Positions 1-12,367 are shown, numbered from the stretch's first letter. The stretch: DNA of 64,000 nt from Myotis daubentonii (GCF_963259705.1 NC_081848.1:56354895-56418894); one strand, 5' to 3'. Notes: a model not told the origin generated them from the sequence alone. A program made the numbers and translations.

Positions 1-1084
1 CACCACAATTAGGGATTCCTCCTGGGACACCCCTAGTATTGAACCCCATTAGAAGAACCTTTGTTTGGCAGCTTTACAGTTAGAGAAATCCACTCATGCT
101 TCAAGATCTGATGATGCCCTCGTTAACAAAGGAAAGGAAAGAGGGGTAAAAATCCAGGCGTGTCTGGCCCCAGAAGCCAAACAAACATCCCAGAATGTCA
201 GTGTTCAGAATGACACTTACCTAGGTATTATCTCAAGACAGAATTACAATTTAGTCCTAACTGAGGGTCTAGAAATATGAGTTTTGCTCAAGTCTTCGCT
301 TTTTCCTAAAGGCCTCCAGGAGCTGACTCTATATCTTGGGTTACATTTAGCCACTCCAGGACTCGCCTACTTGACCCAAGTAGGCTCCAGTACAACAAAG
401 GCATTCTGAAATGAATGTCTTCAGAAGTTGGGTGATACTGCAATTCGGTATTTCTAGGTTGACTCCTGTAAGCAGTATGGGCAGGAGAGACCTGTAGGAA
501 TGCCCTGGACTGGAGTTGGAGGAATAGAGCCTCACATAGACCATGAGCTGATGGAGCAAGCAGGCAGGAATGGAGATGGGTCACTGTCCTTCTGGCTGAG
601 TCTGCCTATCTCCCTGTGAGCTATATAGCCTCAGCATATCTGTTTACTTCATATCTGTGTTTATCTCCTTCCTGGACTTCCCTTTCTTCCCCCCCTGGGG
701 CTGGATCTGGTCAGTCTTCTCTACTCCCTCAAGATCCCTCCCTGGCTAACCACATGCCATATACCTTTCAGTATTGCCATGGCTTCCAAATATATGGACT
801 GGTCTTTAATTCAGTTCTGAGCTCCAGCTTTGCAATGAGCTCCTCCCAAATACCTACACTTGGCTGACACACATTCAACTCACTTGTATGAATTTATCAG
901 TTCACTCCTCCATACTGCTATTGGGACATCTGACCTTGTCCCACTTCTTAACATTTCTTCAGTGGTGTCTGATTTTCCTCCTCAGATATGTAGATGGGGC
1001 AGGGGTAGGGTGAGGCGGGGGTGACTGAGAGTTGGTTTGAAGTGTTCTGGGGATCTGGAACAAACAGAGAAATTATCTGAGATC
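1..1084. other. Intergenic, nothing recognised
   Basis: Only short open frames without family resemblance. I see no gene, RNA or clear transposon here. Confidence 0.5.
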
Positions 1085-1092
1085 CAATAGCA

Positions 1093-1531
1093 CCGTGGTC
1101 GGCAAACCAGGGCTTGCGAGCCACATGCGGCTCTTTGGCCCCTTGAGTGTGGCTCTTCCACAAAATACCACGTGCGGGGCGTGCACGTACAGTACGATTG
1201 AAACTTCGTGGCCCGGGGGGAGGATGGGGATTAATGGGGGGGATAAGGACACATTTGTAATACCTTAACTAATAAAGAATTTTTTTTTTAGAAAAAGGAA
1301 AAAAAATATTTTCTAGAGTCAAGGATATTTAAATAGCAGAATTTTATGAGAATATACAAAATAAATAATTTTGCATAGTAAAAAAAAAAAAAGAAACTTT
1401 GTGGCCCATGCTCAAAAGTTGGTATTTTGTGGAAGAGCCGGTATTTTGTGGAAGGGCCACCCTCAAGGGGCCAAAGAGCCTCATGTGGCTCTCGAGCCAC
1501 GGTTTGCCGAGCCACAGTTTGCCAACCACTA
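1093..1531. mobile_element. hAT non-autonomous DNA transposon, 439 bp
   Basis: Terminal inverted repeats of the form CNGTGGTYGGCAAAC are seen at both ends (start CCGTGGTCGGCAAACC, end GTTTGCCAACCACTA). The copy is flanked by perfect 8-bp duplications CAATAGCA at 1085-1092 and 1532-1539, the length typical of hAT. It has no coding sequence. A short tandem duplication of GGTATTTTGTGGAAG occurs at about 1421-1460. Confidence 0.9.
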
Positions 1532-2200
1532 CAATAGCAGGTCAAGAGTAAGGTAAACAGTTTAGAGGTGGATTTCAATGCCAAGTAGAGCAAAGCATGT
1601 GAGGAGAAAATATCCTGTGACAAAACCACAGGGATCAGAGCTGGAGGAGGCTACTGGATGAGAAGAAGCCCCACAGGAGGAAGTGAGGCAAAGCTAGAAT
1701 AATGGTTGGTCACCATTTCTAAGCATCGCTCATGCATCTGGTGTGTGAGAGTCAGGAACAATCAGAGAAGCTAAGGAACAGAAGAAAACTAGCAGACTGT
1801 CATCTACTCCGTAGCAGAACATTCAGATCCTTTCCGACCTGGTTCATGCTTACTTCTCCAGGTTCACCTTTGTCACTCCTCAGCTCACCCCAGTACTACA
1901 GGCATTTTCCCGAATTCGGTGTGACTTCTGTGACTCTATGTACATGCACAATTCCCTCTGCCTAGAGTATCATTGCCATTGGTGTCTACTCAGTGAAGAC
2001 CAACTCACCCTTGTAGATGAGCCCCAGATTTCTCAACTCCTTCAGACACAGTGAGTAATTCTAATGTCACCTGAGGCAAACCTTCTCACCCCAATTATTT
2101 CATTGCCACATTGTGTAATAATTGTTTATCTGCGTGCCTGAACTGAACTGTGTACTCCATGAGGACAGAGCCTACATCTTACTGACTGTTTAAACCCCAG

Positions 2201-2422
2201 CACCTGCCTGGTTGGCACGGCTCAGTGGCTGAGCGTTGAACTATGAACCAGGAGGTCATGGTTCGATTCCCCGTCAGGGCACATGCCCGGGTTGCAGGCT
2301 CGATTCCCGGTGTGGGGTGTGCAGGAGGCAGTCAATCAATGATTCTCTCTCATCATTGATGTTTCTCTCTCTCTCTCCTTTCCTATTTCTATTTGAAGTC
2401 AACAAAATTATATTTTAAAAAA
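2201..2422 (+). mobile_element. VES-type tRNA-derived SINE
   Basis: A tRNA-like head with A box (GGCTCAGTGGCTGAGC) and B box (GGTTCGATTCC) is followed by the bat-specific CAGGAGGCAGTCAATCAATG core, a TC-rich stretch and an A-rich tail. A 10-bp duplication TAAACCCCAG lies at 2191-2200 and 2423-2432. Confidence 0.93.
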
Positions 2423-2432
2423 TAAACCCCAG

Positions 2433-3966
2433 AACCAAACATACTGGCTAGCATATACTTGGTGCACCCTAAACATTTCTTGGGTGAATAAATGAACAGA
2501 TTAATGGGCTCACATTCTCATAGGGGAGACAAGCAAGCAAAGAGAAAATTTCAAAGCTGTGTGAAAAGGGCCATGCTAATAGGTCAACTTGTTGTAATGT
2601 ACCCCTCGAATCACAGAAGGATGCCTCAAGAAGTTGAATTAAAGGGTCACATTTATTGCAATCTGGGACTATGAGGGGCCATTCCCCAAATCTCATAGTG
2701 ATAAGATGGCTGCAAAACCAGACTTATATAGGCAAAGATCACAAAGGTATTGATTACATCCCAAGGTTTGGAATGAGGAACCTGGTTTGCAAAAAAGCAG
2801 TTTACAGAAGCAGAAGCAGCATATTATCTAAACCACAGTTTTGGGTCTCCAGAACACTGAGTCAACAGGGACACGTTAACTGGAGCCCTCTGACCTTGGG
2901 ATAATTGTGCTGTCCTTCCCAGGTAAGGGAAAATGTGCTCTCTAAGACCGCTATGACCACAACCAATGGGATATCCACATTACAATCAATAGGGTATTTA
3001 ATCGAATGGGGTGATTTATATAATTCAGAAAATTAAAATAACTTTTCTATTATTGAACAAAGCAAATAAGTACAGAAGCCAAACAGCAGGGTTAAAGTTA
3101 AACTATAGTTTCTACCTGAGATGATTGCTACCAGACTGGAAACTTGGGTACAGAGAGGAAGGAATGCCTCATTTCAGGCATTTGTACCCCACTTTCTCCC
3201 CCTTGCATTATGCAATTCAATATAAAAACACCAAACAGTAAAATAAAATTTTATTTTTGAGACAAACAAGATATCTTATCCATAGGAATGAAATCAGATA
3301 AGCCCTTTCTTTTTGGGAAGGGGGCAGTGCCTTGTTTTGTTTGTGACTATCAGTTAGGGTGCTGGCAAAGTGAAGAATGTAACTGAAGAGAATGTAGTAA
3401 CTGCTGGCAGAGATGTGGGCAGGGTTGAGGAAACCAGTCAGGGCTGAAGAGGCACTTAAAAACTTGCAACAGCTGGAGGCTGTTGCCACATCTAAGCCTG
3501 AGGTCTAGGGTGGGAGACTGGAGCTCAATGAGAAGCTCAGCCACTGTCAGTTCCTCAGCTTGACCCAACAAGCTGGTGATAGGGGAACCCCAACCACGCT
3601 CTTTTCCCACAATCAAAATCTGCCTCCAGCTCTCCTTAGCTGAGCTCAATCAGAAGCCAGAGAGCAAGCGAGCCCTGGTGATAGTTCATAGAGGTCAGAC
3701 TCCAGGGTGGAGAGGGGCTGAGAATGGATCTGAGTGTTAGGAGAGCAAACAGAGAACGATCAGCACAGGCGATCTCTGCAGGCGATCTGAGTGTATGATC
3801 ATTGCCTTTTGGGTAAACATTAATTTGAGCCTTGCGGATGACAATTTTATGTCTCATGTTTTGTATATTTAGGCATTTGTGTGTCCAAGCATATTGAAAT
3901 ATGCGCTGCTTTATTAGTGGGTCTGGGTGGGTACCTATGTTTTTAAAAAGCTTTCCAAGTAATTTT
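2433..3966. other. Intergenic, unassigned
   Basis: No gene or clear family recognised. The sequence looks like old decayed repeat background. Confidence 0.4.
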
Positions 3967-3983
3967 GATGGTCTTCGCTTTTT

Positions 3984-4172
3984 AAAAATAATTGTACTTA
4001 TTGATGAGAGAGAGGGAGAAAGAGAGAGAGAGAGAAAAGAAACATTGATTTGTTGTTCCACTTATTTATGTAATCATTGGTTGCTTCGGGTATGTGTCCT
4101 GACCAGGGATCATGCCTGCAACCTTGGCGGATGGGGACGACACTCTAAGCAACTGAGCTACCAGCCAGGGCA
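3984..4172 (-). mobile_element. VES-type SINE, reverse orientation
   Basis: The reverse-complement head (CAACTGAGCTACCAGCCAGG) and tail (TTTTTAAAAATAATTG) are present. Imperfect 17-bp target duplications (GATGGTCTTCGCTTTTT and GATAGTCTTTGCTTTTT) lie at 3967-3983 and 4173-4189. Confidence 0.9.
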
Positions 4173-4521
4173 GATAGTCTTTGCTTTTTGAAAATCACTT
4201 TTATAGTCCCATTCTCTCATGTTTTAGAGAATGAAATTAAGGTCCAGAGTAATGGAAAAATGCCATTTTTAGGTGACATTAAAGTGTTTGGCTAGAAAAG
4301 TAACAGGTTTGCACTTATCACAGAGCCCAGTTCGTTCTCCCATTTTAATGATGAGGAAACAGACTGCTAAAATGGAGTGATGGTCCCACTTAGTATTATA
4401 AGTCATACAGTCAGGTAGTGAGTTAGTTATATAGTAAGTCACAGAGAAGGAGGGGCTAGCACTAAGACCAGTATTTTTAACTCTCAATCCAGCATTCTTC
4501 CAGGCAGCACACTTTGCAGGA

Positions 4522-4523
<2 letters not shown>

Positions 4524-4599
<76 letters not shown>
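4524..4599. repeat. Compound (TG)n(AG)n microsatellite
   Basis: About 19 TG units switch directly to about 18 AG units. It is not attached to a recognisable SINE body here. Confidence 0.97.
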
Positions 4600-4604
<5 letters not shown>

Positions 4605-4954
4605 TGAACCCTGTGGGCAACAATTCTAGTGATCTAATCTCCTGTTCTGGTAAGGTGGGTCTCCCCACAGCCTCCGATTGGAAAGAAAACAGAGCAGGCA
4701 GGCAGAGTGCATTGGCCAGTGGGGCTCTATGCAGAAAGGGCCTGGAGGGACAGGGGAAGGCTGTGGGTGACCTTCAGTCAGAGATGCAGAGTCAGATACT
4801 TTAAAGGACTCTAGGCAGGCTTTTTCTGGGTGGAGAGCTCTCTGGGTGGGTTGGGATTCTGGGAAAGTCTGGAGGGGAGAGATAATGGTCTTAGCAAGAG
4901 GAATGTGGTTTAAGCGAAAGGGAATATCTGTTGTGAAGTGGTCTAAAGATCAGT

Positions 4955-5485
4955 TAAAATATATTTTTATTCATTTCAGAGAGGCAGAGAGAGGGAGAGC
5001 TAGAAACATCCTATATAATAAAAGGCTAATATGCAAATTGTCTCCTCAGGAGTTTGGCCGACTGGAAGTTCAACCGTTTGCTCTGATGTGTGCTGACCAC
5101 CAGGGGGTGGCACGGAATGAAGGAAGGCCCCAGCCAGCAGCTGGAAGGCCCCAATCGGCCCTGATCGCTGGCCAGGCCTAGGGACCCTACCCGTGCATGA
5201 ATTTTGTGCATTGGGCTTCTAGTCAATGATAAGAGCGAATCACTGATGGGCTGCCTTCTGCACACCCCATATTGAGGATCAAGCCCACAGCTCAGACATG
5301 TGCCCTGACCAGGAAGCTTCTTAGGCTTACACTGGGGATTAAGCCTGCAACCAGGTCATGTGCCCTGACTGAAATCAAACTGGCAACCTTTTGGTGTATG
5401 CAACTTCCTGGTGTATGTAACTTCTTGGTGTATGTAACCTCAGTGTATGGGATGACGCTCAACCAACTGAGCCACACTGTCTAGG
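4955..5485 (-). mobile_element. VES-type SINE split by a Helitron
   Basis: The SINE tail and TC-rich part are at 4955-5008 and the body and head at 5223-5485, interrupted by the Helitron at 5009-5222. The body has an extra internal expansion of GGTGTATG-type units (5391-5447), which makes it longer than its relatives. Confidence 0.85.
5009..5222 (+). mobile_element. HeliBat-like non-autonomous Helitron, 214 bp, nested in a SINE
   Basis: It starts TCCTATATAATAAAAG, ends in CTAG, and has a palindromic TGCATGAATTTTGTGCA hairpin just before the end. The host bases are A (5008) and T (5223), the AT target of Helitrons, with no duplication. It encodes no Rep/helicase. Confidence 0.94.
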
Positions 5486-5502
5486 AAGGTTCCTAATTTA
5501 AG

Positions 5503-8070
5503 TCCTTTATGAGAGAGAGTACATGTTTTTGGTGAGCCTACAGGGTGTTGATTGCCTTCAGCTCAAAATAATTCACATGCCAAAGTGGCAAATTCTGGGG
5601 TGGCCTGTTCTAAATCCCTCCTCTAAAACTTGAGACGTTTCACTTTCCAGAAGTTTTAGTACACTATTGATATTAAAGCTTAATTTTAAAAAACTTCTAA
5701 TAAATTTATTCAATCTTATCCAACTTGATCACATATAAAATTTCCTCTCTCAAGATTCCTTTTCATAAACTTTCTACAACTTTCTGTGTCTCTTTTAGTT
5801 GGTCTCTTGTTCTCTTACCCAATTCAGAAATACTCAGGATAAAAATCACTGTATTTCCCTAATGAAACACATCTCTATATCTCATACCTTTTTTTTTTTT
5901 TCAAGCCAAAACATATCTTAATTTTTTGGTATATATAGTTGTTTTTCCTATTATCATTGATTTTTGTAGCTTTAATTACATATATTAAAATTCTTAAAAT
6001 TTTCTTGAACTACCAGAACATTAAACAAGTTTATTTCAGATGTAATAGCAATGTTAAAATCAACAAATTTAATTCTTAATGGCACCAAGTAAACTTAGTC
6101 ATTTAAGTATTTTTAAAGTTATTCCCTCCAAAAAACGGAGGGAGCTTTTCTTTTTCACCCCACATACCATGGTTTCCCAATAGCTCTGTTTTTTGGAGGA
6201 CTTTCAATAAATTAGTAAACTGCTTTGGGGATATTTTAGAACTTCTTTCCCCAAATAAAAATGAATCTGGACAAATTATATACTGCACTGATATCTCTGC
6301 AGATTCTTTTCCTTAGAACCTAAATGCAACTGCCATATGGTGTAATTTCACCCCACAGTAAAAACTATCTGTACTGAAAAATATGATGGAATCATATTCT
6401 GCAATCATCTAGTTAATAAAATTGTTTTAGCTTAATTTTAATTTTTTAAAATCATATTTCAAAATAACCAACTCAACATGGGACATTATTTCAGTCTTTA
6501 CTGACTCATAGGTATATGAACTAGTACCCAGATCTTCTATATCTTCCTCTTCCATAAATGGATGGAATTATTTAATACAAGTTTGATGTAAACAATGAAC
6601 ACTTTAAAAAAATTTACAATTTAGGTTAAAATCATTGACTAGTGTGGAAAAAGAAACACTATAATGAGAGGGAGCCTACACTCTCAATTCAAAATCTAGT
6701 ATTTTTTTCCTCCTTCAATAACATGTACTTATTGTCATAAGGCAGCTATATATGTGTTCAATAAACACATTTAGAAACACATTCATAGTACTGATTAGAA
6801 AGTCCAGATGAAATGGTTATAGAAGTAGAGGCAGTGTCATTTCAGAAAATTCATTTATATATCAAAATCTATTTGATATCTGGAAGTTTACAAAAATGCT
6901 GAATTCTTCCAAAGTAATAATGCCTTCTATAACTCAAGCACTCTTCTCTTGGCAAGAGCAAGTTGAAGCTTATCCATGAAGGTAAAGGTGCTTAATGATG
7001 AACTTTTCTTCTAAGCTTAGAGTTAGACTGAATATACCCAAGAAATCAGCATCGTCTTTCTACATTAGAATCCTATAAAGTTCATCAACTATCGTCCTTT
7101 TCTGCATTATTCTTGGCACTCAATTAAGACTGCTGAAGTCTATTGTACTTTGTACTTTCACATACAATTCTTAACCTTTAAAATCCTTAATTTCTAGTGA
7201 AAACTAAGAAGTAAGCAACTGTGAACTGTCTGTTACATAAGTATTATTTTAGATTGACAAATTTATGAAAACATTTCATAATTTCTAAAATTACTACCAT
7301 AATATGATAATGTACGATAATGTAAAAGACTGTAAAAATTGCATCCAAACTGCTTCTGGCACATGGAATAAATTAAATTTATCTACTTTGATGGCAAAAG
7401 CTTTTTCTTATTAGTTTTTGTGGAGAAAACTATTAAAATTTATTTGTATTTGTCCTTGGGGTCAGAGGAGCCATTTGTGCAAATAGCAACAACAACAAAA
7501 AACACCCCACAACCCTTTTGGCTTTCTTTTCCCCCCTTCAGCCTTAGGAACAGGGGATGATAAATGTAGGTGGGCTATGAAGTGCTTCTACAGCTGTATA
7601 TCTAGTTTTGCAAAGATTTGTAAGATAAGAACAACTACCCTCAAAACCATAACTTAAGTAACATCATTGATTGATCTATCTGTCTAACTACTAGTACATC
7701 TCCCCAATTTGCATCTTTTCCTCTAGGTACTTAGTTTTATTTTAGCTTGAGGAGGAGGCTCAAAGAGTCCACATACATGAGAGGTTCAGGGACAAAGTTA
7801 ATTGAGGTATATATGACATTCTGAGCTAAGGTTGAGGCAAGGTGTCTTGAGGGCTTCAAGTGGTCATTACAGGATGATAAGAAGAGCAGATGTTTAGAAA
7901 TTAAAAGTTTGCCCTGCCCTATAGGTAGATCATAAAAAGGTATTTCTGGCAATAACTCTTATATGGGCAAGGCCCCTAATTTACATTCATTAAGGGAGAG
8001 GTTAAAGTTTCTCATGAGCCTGCAGGGTCTTTATTGCCCTCAGCTCAAAATAATCCACATGCCAAAGAGG
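5503..8070. repeat. 2.4-kb AT-rich block between two direct-repeat copies
   Basis: 5533-5591 and 8012-8070 align over 59 bases with eight mismatches in the same orientation. The core GCTCAAAATAAT and CACATGCCAAAG are shared. The DNA between them is unusually AT-rich, has a T14-15 run at about 5889-5903 and no coding frame. It may be an old LTR pair, two copies of one interspersed repeat, or a duplication around an inserted retrocopy. Confidence 0.7.
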
Positions 8071-8889
8071 CCTCTCTGAACCCTTACACTTTCCTACACA
8101 TGCTGGGCTTGGAAGGAGCCGTAGAGATCATCCACTCACATATGAGGAAATCAAGGAATGAGAGAGGAAATGATTCACCCAATCACGCAGATGAAGTGAC
8201 AAAACTGGGACTAGATCCGTCTACGTGACTGCCTATCAAGTCACCCATGTAATTCCCGATTCTGAACACAGTTTCAAATGTGCCTGTGTACCTGTGGTCT
8301 GTGTAATATCAACAGAAAATCTGCTTAAGTTGTATTTTTGGCAAAGTCAGTTCCCATTCCTTTGGGTCCATAAGTATGCTCAGCTTTGCCTGTCCAGCCG
8401 TCATTTCTGATGTGATCTTATGTGTATTACAGTTGTATTACAGCTGTGTGCAGCCTATATGTGTCTGTTTTAAGATGAAGGATGTGTGTCAACCTGCGGT
8501 TGTTGGTTTTGTGTCTATGTGATTGCTTGGTGCCTAAGGGCAATTGTGATTCTATAGTTGCTGGTGTATATGTTAGGATTAGGGGTCCATGGGCTGCTGT
8601 GTACCTATTTATGTGCCTCTTTTCATGTTGAAAGCTGCATGTCTGGTGACCACTGCATGTCGATCTGGATGTGTGTTTGCACACAGTAAAGGATGTGGGT
8701 TTAACTGTGTCCACGTGGACTGCATGTTGCAAGGCTGAAGGGAACCTGTCTTTTTCTTTTATCCCCGGATTATGAGAAAATGTTTGTAGCCGTGTGTCCA
8801 GGACAGGAATGTTTGTGTCTCACACAAGCTCGGTCCTCCCCCAAGAACTGGGGTTACGTCTAGTTCAGGGATGCTTTGGCATTGCTTTC
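8071..8889. other. Intergenic, MIR-like remnant and unassigned sequence
   Basis: 8100-8260 has the wording of an old mammalian SINE (gag-gaaatcaaggaatgaga and the GGACTAGATCC end). 8410-8730 is TG-rich, with repeated GTGT words on the + strand, and gives only non-coding frames. No gene is seen. Confidence 0.45.
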
Positions 8890-9560
8890 CCTGGAGGCCT
8901 GGCCTCCCCCCGCGCCGCGTCCCGGGAGCAAAAGCCCGTGGGGCCTGGGGCGGGGGTGAGAGGGGGGATTTATTCGCAGCCTAGCCCCGCCCCCCCACTC
9001 CGGCCACCCCATTGGCTCAGTCCGCGGTGACGTCGCGGGGATCGCAGACAGAACCCCCGGCGCCCGGAGCGCGGGAGGTCTTGTCCGCCCCCCGTCGCTT
9101 CCTCACCTGGCCCCAGCGCGTCTTTATCCCCGCAGCCCGGAGCCGGTGCCGGCAGCCGCCGCCTCCGCCATGGTGTCCCCGGTCACCGTGGTGAGTGAAC
9201 GAGCCAGCGAGCGAGCCAGCGTCCTGCGCGGCCCGAGCCCACCGGCCCGGGGACTGCACTGCGGCGGGCCGAGCCCCTGGGGGCCGAGGACGGGGAGGGG
9301 CCCCGCAGCGGCGGTCTCCCCGGCTGGAGGCGGCCGCGGTCGGGGCCTCCCGGCTTCCCAGGCCCCCGGCGCCCTCCCTCCGCGCGCCCCCCGCCCCTCC
9401 GCGTCGGGGAGGGGCACCGTGGGCACGTGACTCGGAAGCGTGACTCTGTTGATTTCTGCGCGTCTGGCGCGGGTCGGCGGGAGAGCTGCCGGGACGGGAA
9501 GGGTGCGGGTGCCTGCTGCCGGGTTCTGCGTGGGCAGCCGACGGGGAGGCGTGGGAGAGG
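8890..9560 (+). promoter_or_regulatory. TMEM86A: CpG island promoter of TMEM86A
   Basis: Base composition changes sharply from AT-rich to very GC- and CpG-rich sequence around 8.9 kb and returns to average after about 9.56 kb. Upstream of the ATG are GC-box-like runs (8986-8996), an inverted CCAAT box (ATTGG, 9011-9015) and a CRE-like TGACGTCG (9028-9035). No TATA box is obvious. This is a typical broad housekeeping promoter; the transcription start probably lies between about 9040 and 9150, which is inference. Confidence 0.8.
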
Positions 9561-12367
9561 GCGAGGGAGGGCGGGAGGGTGCCTGGGTCCTCCGAAACCC
9601 TGCCCCAGCATTTGTTTCCTCCCCTTCCCCATTTTATCAACAAGTCTGGGTCGGGGAGGGGACGCACCCGAGTCAAAGCTTCGGAGATAAGACGCAGCAG
9701 GAAGAGGGGTCGTTATCTATTGACACCTCTTATTGTTCCGACTTTCTCAACTCTGACCCTTTCCCCATATTTCCTCTAATGCTGGGTTCTTTAGGACTGT
9801 CAAAGTCTCCCCCGCTACTACTGGCTATTTCTTCTAGAAAATAGGGGGCTGGGGAGGGGTTTGGAGCAGAGGTTGCTGTTCCCAGGGGCTGGCTGGTGGG
9901 GGCTGGGGAGATCTGGGTTCCGTGGGGGCTGTTCATCTGTCTCCTTCAGTCTCCTCCTCTGCCCGTGCCCTGCCCTGCCCAGCCTGGATGGGGGGATCTC
10001 CAGGGGAAGGGACTTAGTCATCTTTTCTTCCTGTTCTCACCCTGGCAGAGTAAGGGCAGTCTTAGACCCTGGACCACCCATCTTGCTCTTCCCATCCTCC
10101 TGCATCAGTCTGATCAGTCCCCAGGTAACTGGTGATCAGGAAACTGAGTGTGTCCCCTGAGCCCTGTGCTGGACAGCTCACCCAGACAGAGGCACCGTCA
10201 CTTTGGGCAGAGCGTGGGTATACAGGGCAGCTCAGCTGCTCTGACTAGCTCTTAGAGACCTTGTACCAGAAGCCCAAGGAAAGGAGTTTCAGGGGATCAC
10301 ATGTTCAGAATATCTCGGAGCTTGTTCCCCATCTCCTCCCAAGGATGTTGGAGCTTTGGAACGAGCTGCAGTGACCTTGGACACAATCTTTCTTTAGCTG
10401 CCCTCCCTCCCCAGGCCAGCTGAGCCCGAGTCAGCTGCTCTGACTTCCCCCTCATAGTTCCCCATCTCCTCCCAGCCGGTCTGCTGGCTTCAGATCAAAA
10501 GCTGGACAGAGAACCCCCACCCCCTCCTGTCTCTCTTTCTGAGGTGCCTTGAATTGTGCTTGTTCTCTGGGAAATGAGACTGACACCCCCTCTCCCTCCA
10601 ACCTCCAGGTCCCTGAAATGGCAGGTGTTTCAGGGGCAGTTTTGCTCCCAACTCCTGGGTCCATTTCTCTAGCCAGCATCCCTAGCTCCTCGCCTTGCCC
10701 ATGATGGTTGCCTTTACGCTGGAGCAGCTGGAGTGGAGGCTGAGTAGCAGACTCGCTGAGGAGAGAGCCGGTGGGGCCTGGGGTGGTTGGCAGTGTACCA
10801 CCTCACGCATTCCTGGCACTCACCTGGTGTTGCCAGGGCCCTAAGCCTGTGCCCCGGCCCCACTGCTGAGGATCATGAGTTGGCCAGGTGTCTCTGTGGT
10901 TTTCTGCTGACTGCACTCCAGACAGCTGAGGGTTGATGCTGGCAGAGAGAAGCTAAAGGGGCCTTGGGGAGGGACAAGGAGGGGGGCAGGAAGGGTGAAG
11001 CGTTTGGGCTGCAGGAGAGAGAGGACATTATCCCAAGATCTGTTTTCTGCCCAGTGAGTGACCATTCTGGTCCTGCCCCAGGGTCAGCAATGGATATGGC
11101 CAGCAGGAATAGTGGAGCCCCTTCCCCTTCCTAATGAATGAAGCCTCAGGGCAGTGATGGGCTTGTTCACATTCTGCTGGCTGGTTGGGGCAGGCCAAAC
11201 TGGTTTCTGTGTGTCAATCCTCCGAACAGGGAGGTGGGCCTGTCTCTGGGGTGAATGTCTGGGCTGGCTCTGAGCTCCCGAGCTCTGAGTGCTGCCCTTG
11301 TCCTATGTCCTCCAGGTGAAGAGTGAGGGGCCCAAGCTGGTGCCCTTCTTCAAGGCCACCTGCGTGTATTTTGTGCTCTGGCTGCCCTCGTCGAGCCCGT
11401 CGTGGGTCAGCGCCCTCATCAAGTGCCTGCCCGTCTTCTGCCTCTGGCTCTTCCTTCTGGCCCATGGCCTAGGATTCCTGCTGGCCCACCCCAGTGCCAC
11501 ACGCATCTTTGTAGGGCTCATCTTCTCCACCCTAGGTGATGCCTTCCTCATCTGGCAGGACCAGGGCTACTTTGTACACGGTCAGTTGCTGCAGTAGCTA
11601 CCTGGGAGGAATCCTGGGGTTGGGGGCTAGAGAGTCCTAGAGGGCTAAGGATTTGGGAGCTTTGGAACAAGAATATTGGGAATCTGAGGGGTTTTGAGAC
11701 CCATAACTGTGGGGCCCCTGTTGGAGGATGACCTTGCTGGTGATCTGGTGGTCAGTTCTGGAGTTCCTCAGGGGAGTTGGGGGTCTTTACCTTTGTGGAT
11801 TTCTTCCCACCCCTGTTCCCCCCAAAACAAAGCTCCTGGGTTATCCCAAATGTTCCATTCCCACCCCAGCCCCTGTACTCATCACTCACCTAAGCCTGCC
11901 CTCAGCAGCGCCTCATTCTCTCACTCCCAGGTCTACTGATGTTTGCTGTGACCCACATGCTCTACGCCTCAGCCTTTGGTATGCGGCCATTGGCTCTTCG
12001 GACAGGTCTGGTGATGGCAGTGCTGTCGGTCCTGTTCTATGCCTTCCTCTACCCGGGCCTCTCAGGTCCCTTCACCTACTTGGTGGGGGCCTATGTGGCT
12101 CTTATCAGCTTCATGGGCTGGCGGGCCATAGCAGGGCTACGGCTGGTTGGGGCGGCCTGGCGCTGGACTGAGCTGGCGGCTGGCAGTGGTGCAGTGCTCT
12201 TTATCATCTCTGACGTGACCATCGCTGTCAACAAGTTCTGCTTTCCCGTGCCCTACTCGCGGGCACTCATCATGTCCACCTACTATGCTGCCCAGATGCT
12301 CATTGCCCTGTCAGCTGTTGAGAACCGGGAGCCAGTGGAAGACTACAGACTGAGCAAGGCCAACTGA
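9170..12367 (+). CDS. TMEM86A: TMEM86A, lysoplasmalogenase-family multi-pass membrane protein, three coding exons
   Basis: Coding exons are 9170-9190, 11316-11580 and 11931-12367 (723 bases, 240 residues plus stop), all joined at GT-AG sites in matching phase. The ATG at 9170 follows a GC-rich leader in a CpG island; the first exon encodes only seven residues, MVSPVTV. The product is strongly hydrophobic with several membrane helices and fits the YhhN/TMEM86 family, which hydrolyses the vinyl-ether bond of lysoplasmalogens to a fatty aldehyde and a glycerophospho-base, in ER-type membranes. Asp82 (in GDAFLI) and Asp190 (in ISDVT) are present; I recall these as the proposed catalytic acids, so the enzyme looks intact. 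Length equals the human protein as I remember it. Introns (9191-11315, 11581-11930) contain no other gene that I can see. Order and orientation beside IGSF22 and PTPN5 support orthology rather than a TMEM86B assignment. Confidence 0.96.

Noticed and set aside
2236..2400. SINE heads as possible tRNA genes
   Set aside because: The A and B boxes are present, but the sequence runs into the SINE core and A tail, lacks a cloverleaf 3' half, and is flanked by target duplications.
1..8800. SPTY2D1, the next gene on the human map
   Set aside because: No coding exon resembling it was seen. In human it lies tens of kilobases away on this side.
9017..9676. A 219-residue open frame on the - strand over the TMEM86A CpG island
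   Set aside because: GC-rich DNA has few stop codons. The translation is Pro/Arg/Ala/Gly low complexity with no family match, and the + strand promoter and exon explain the region.
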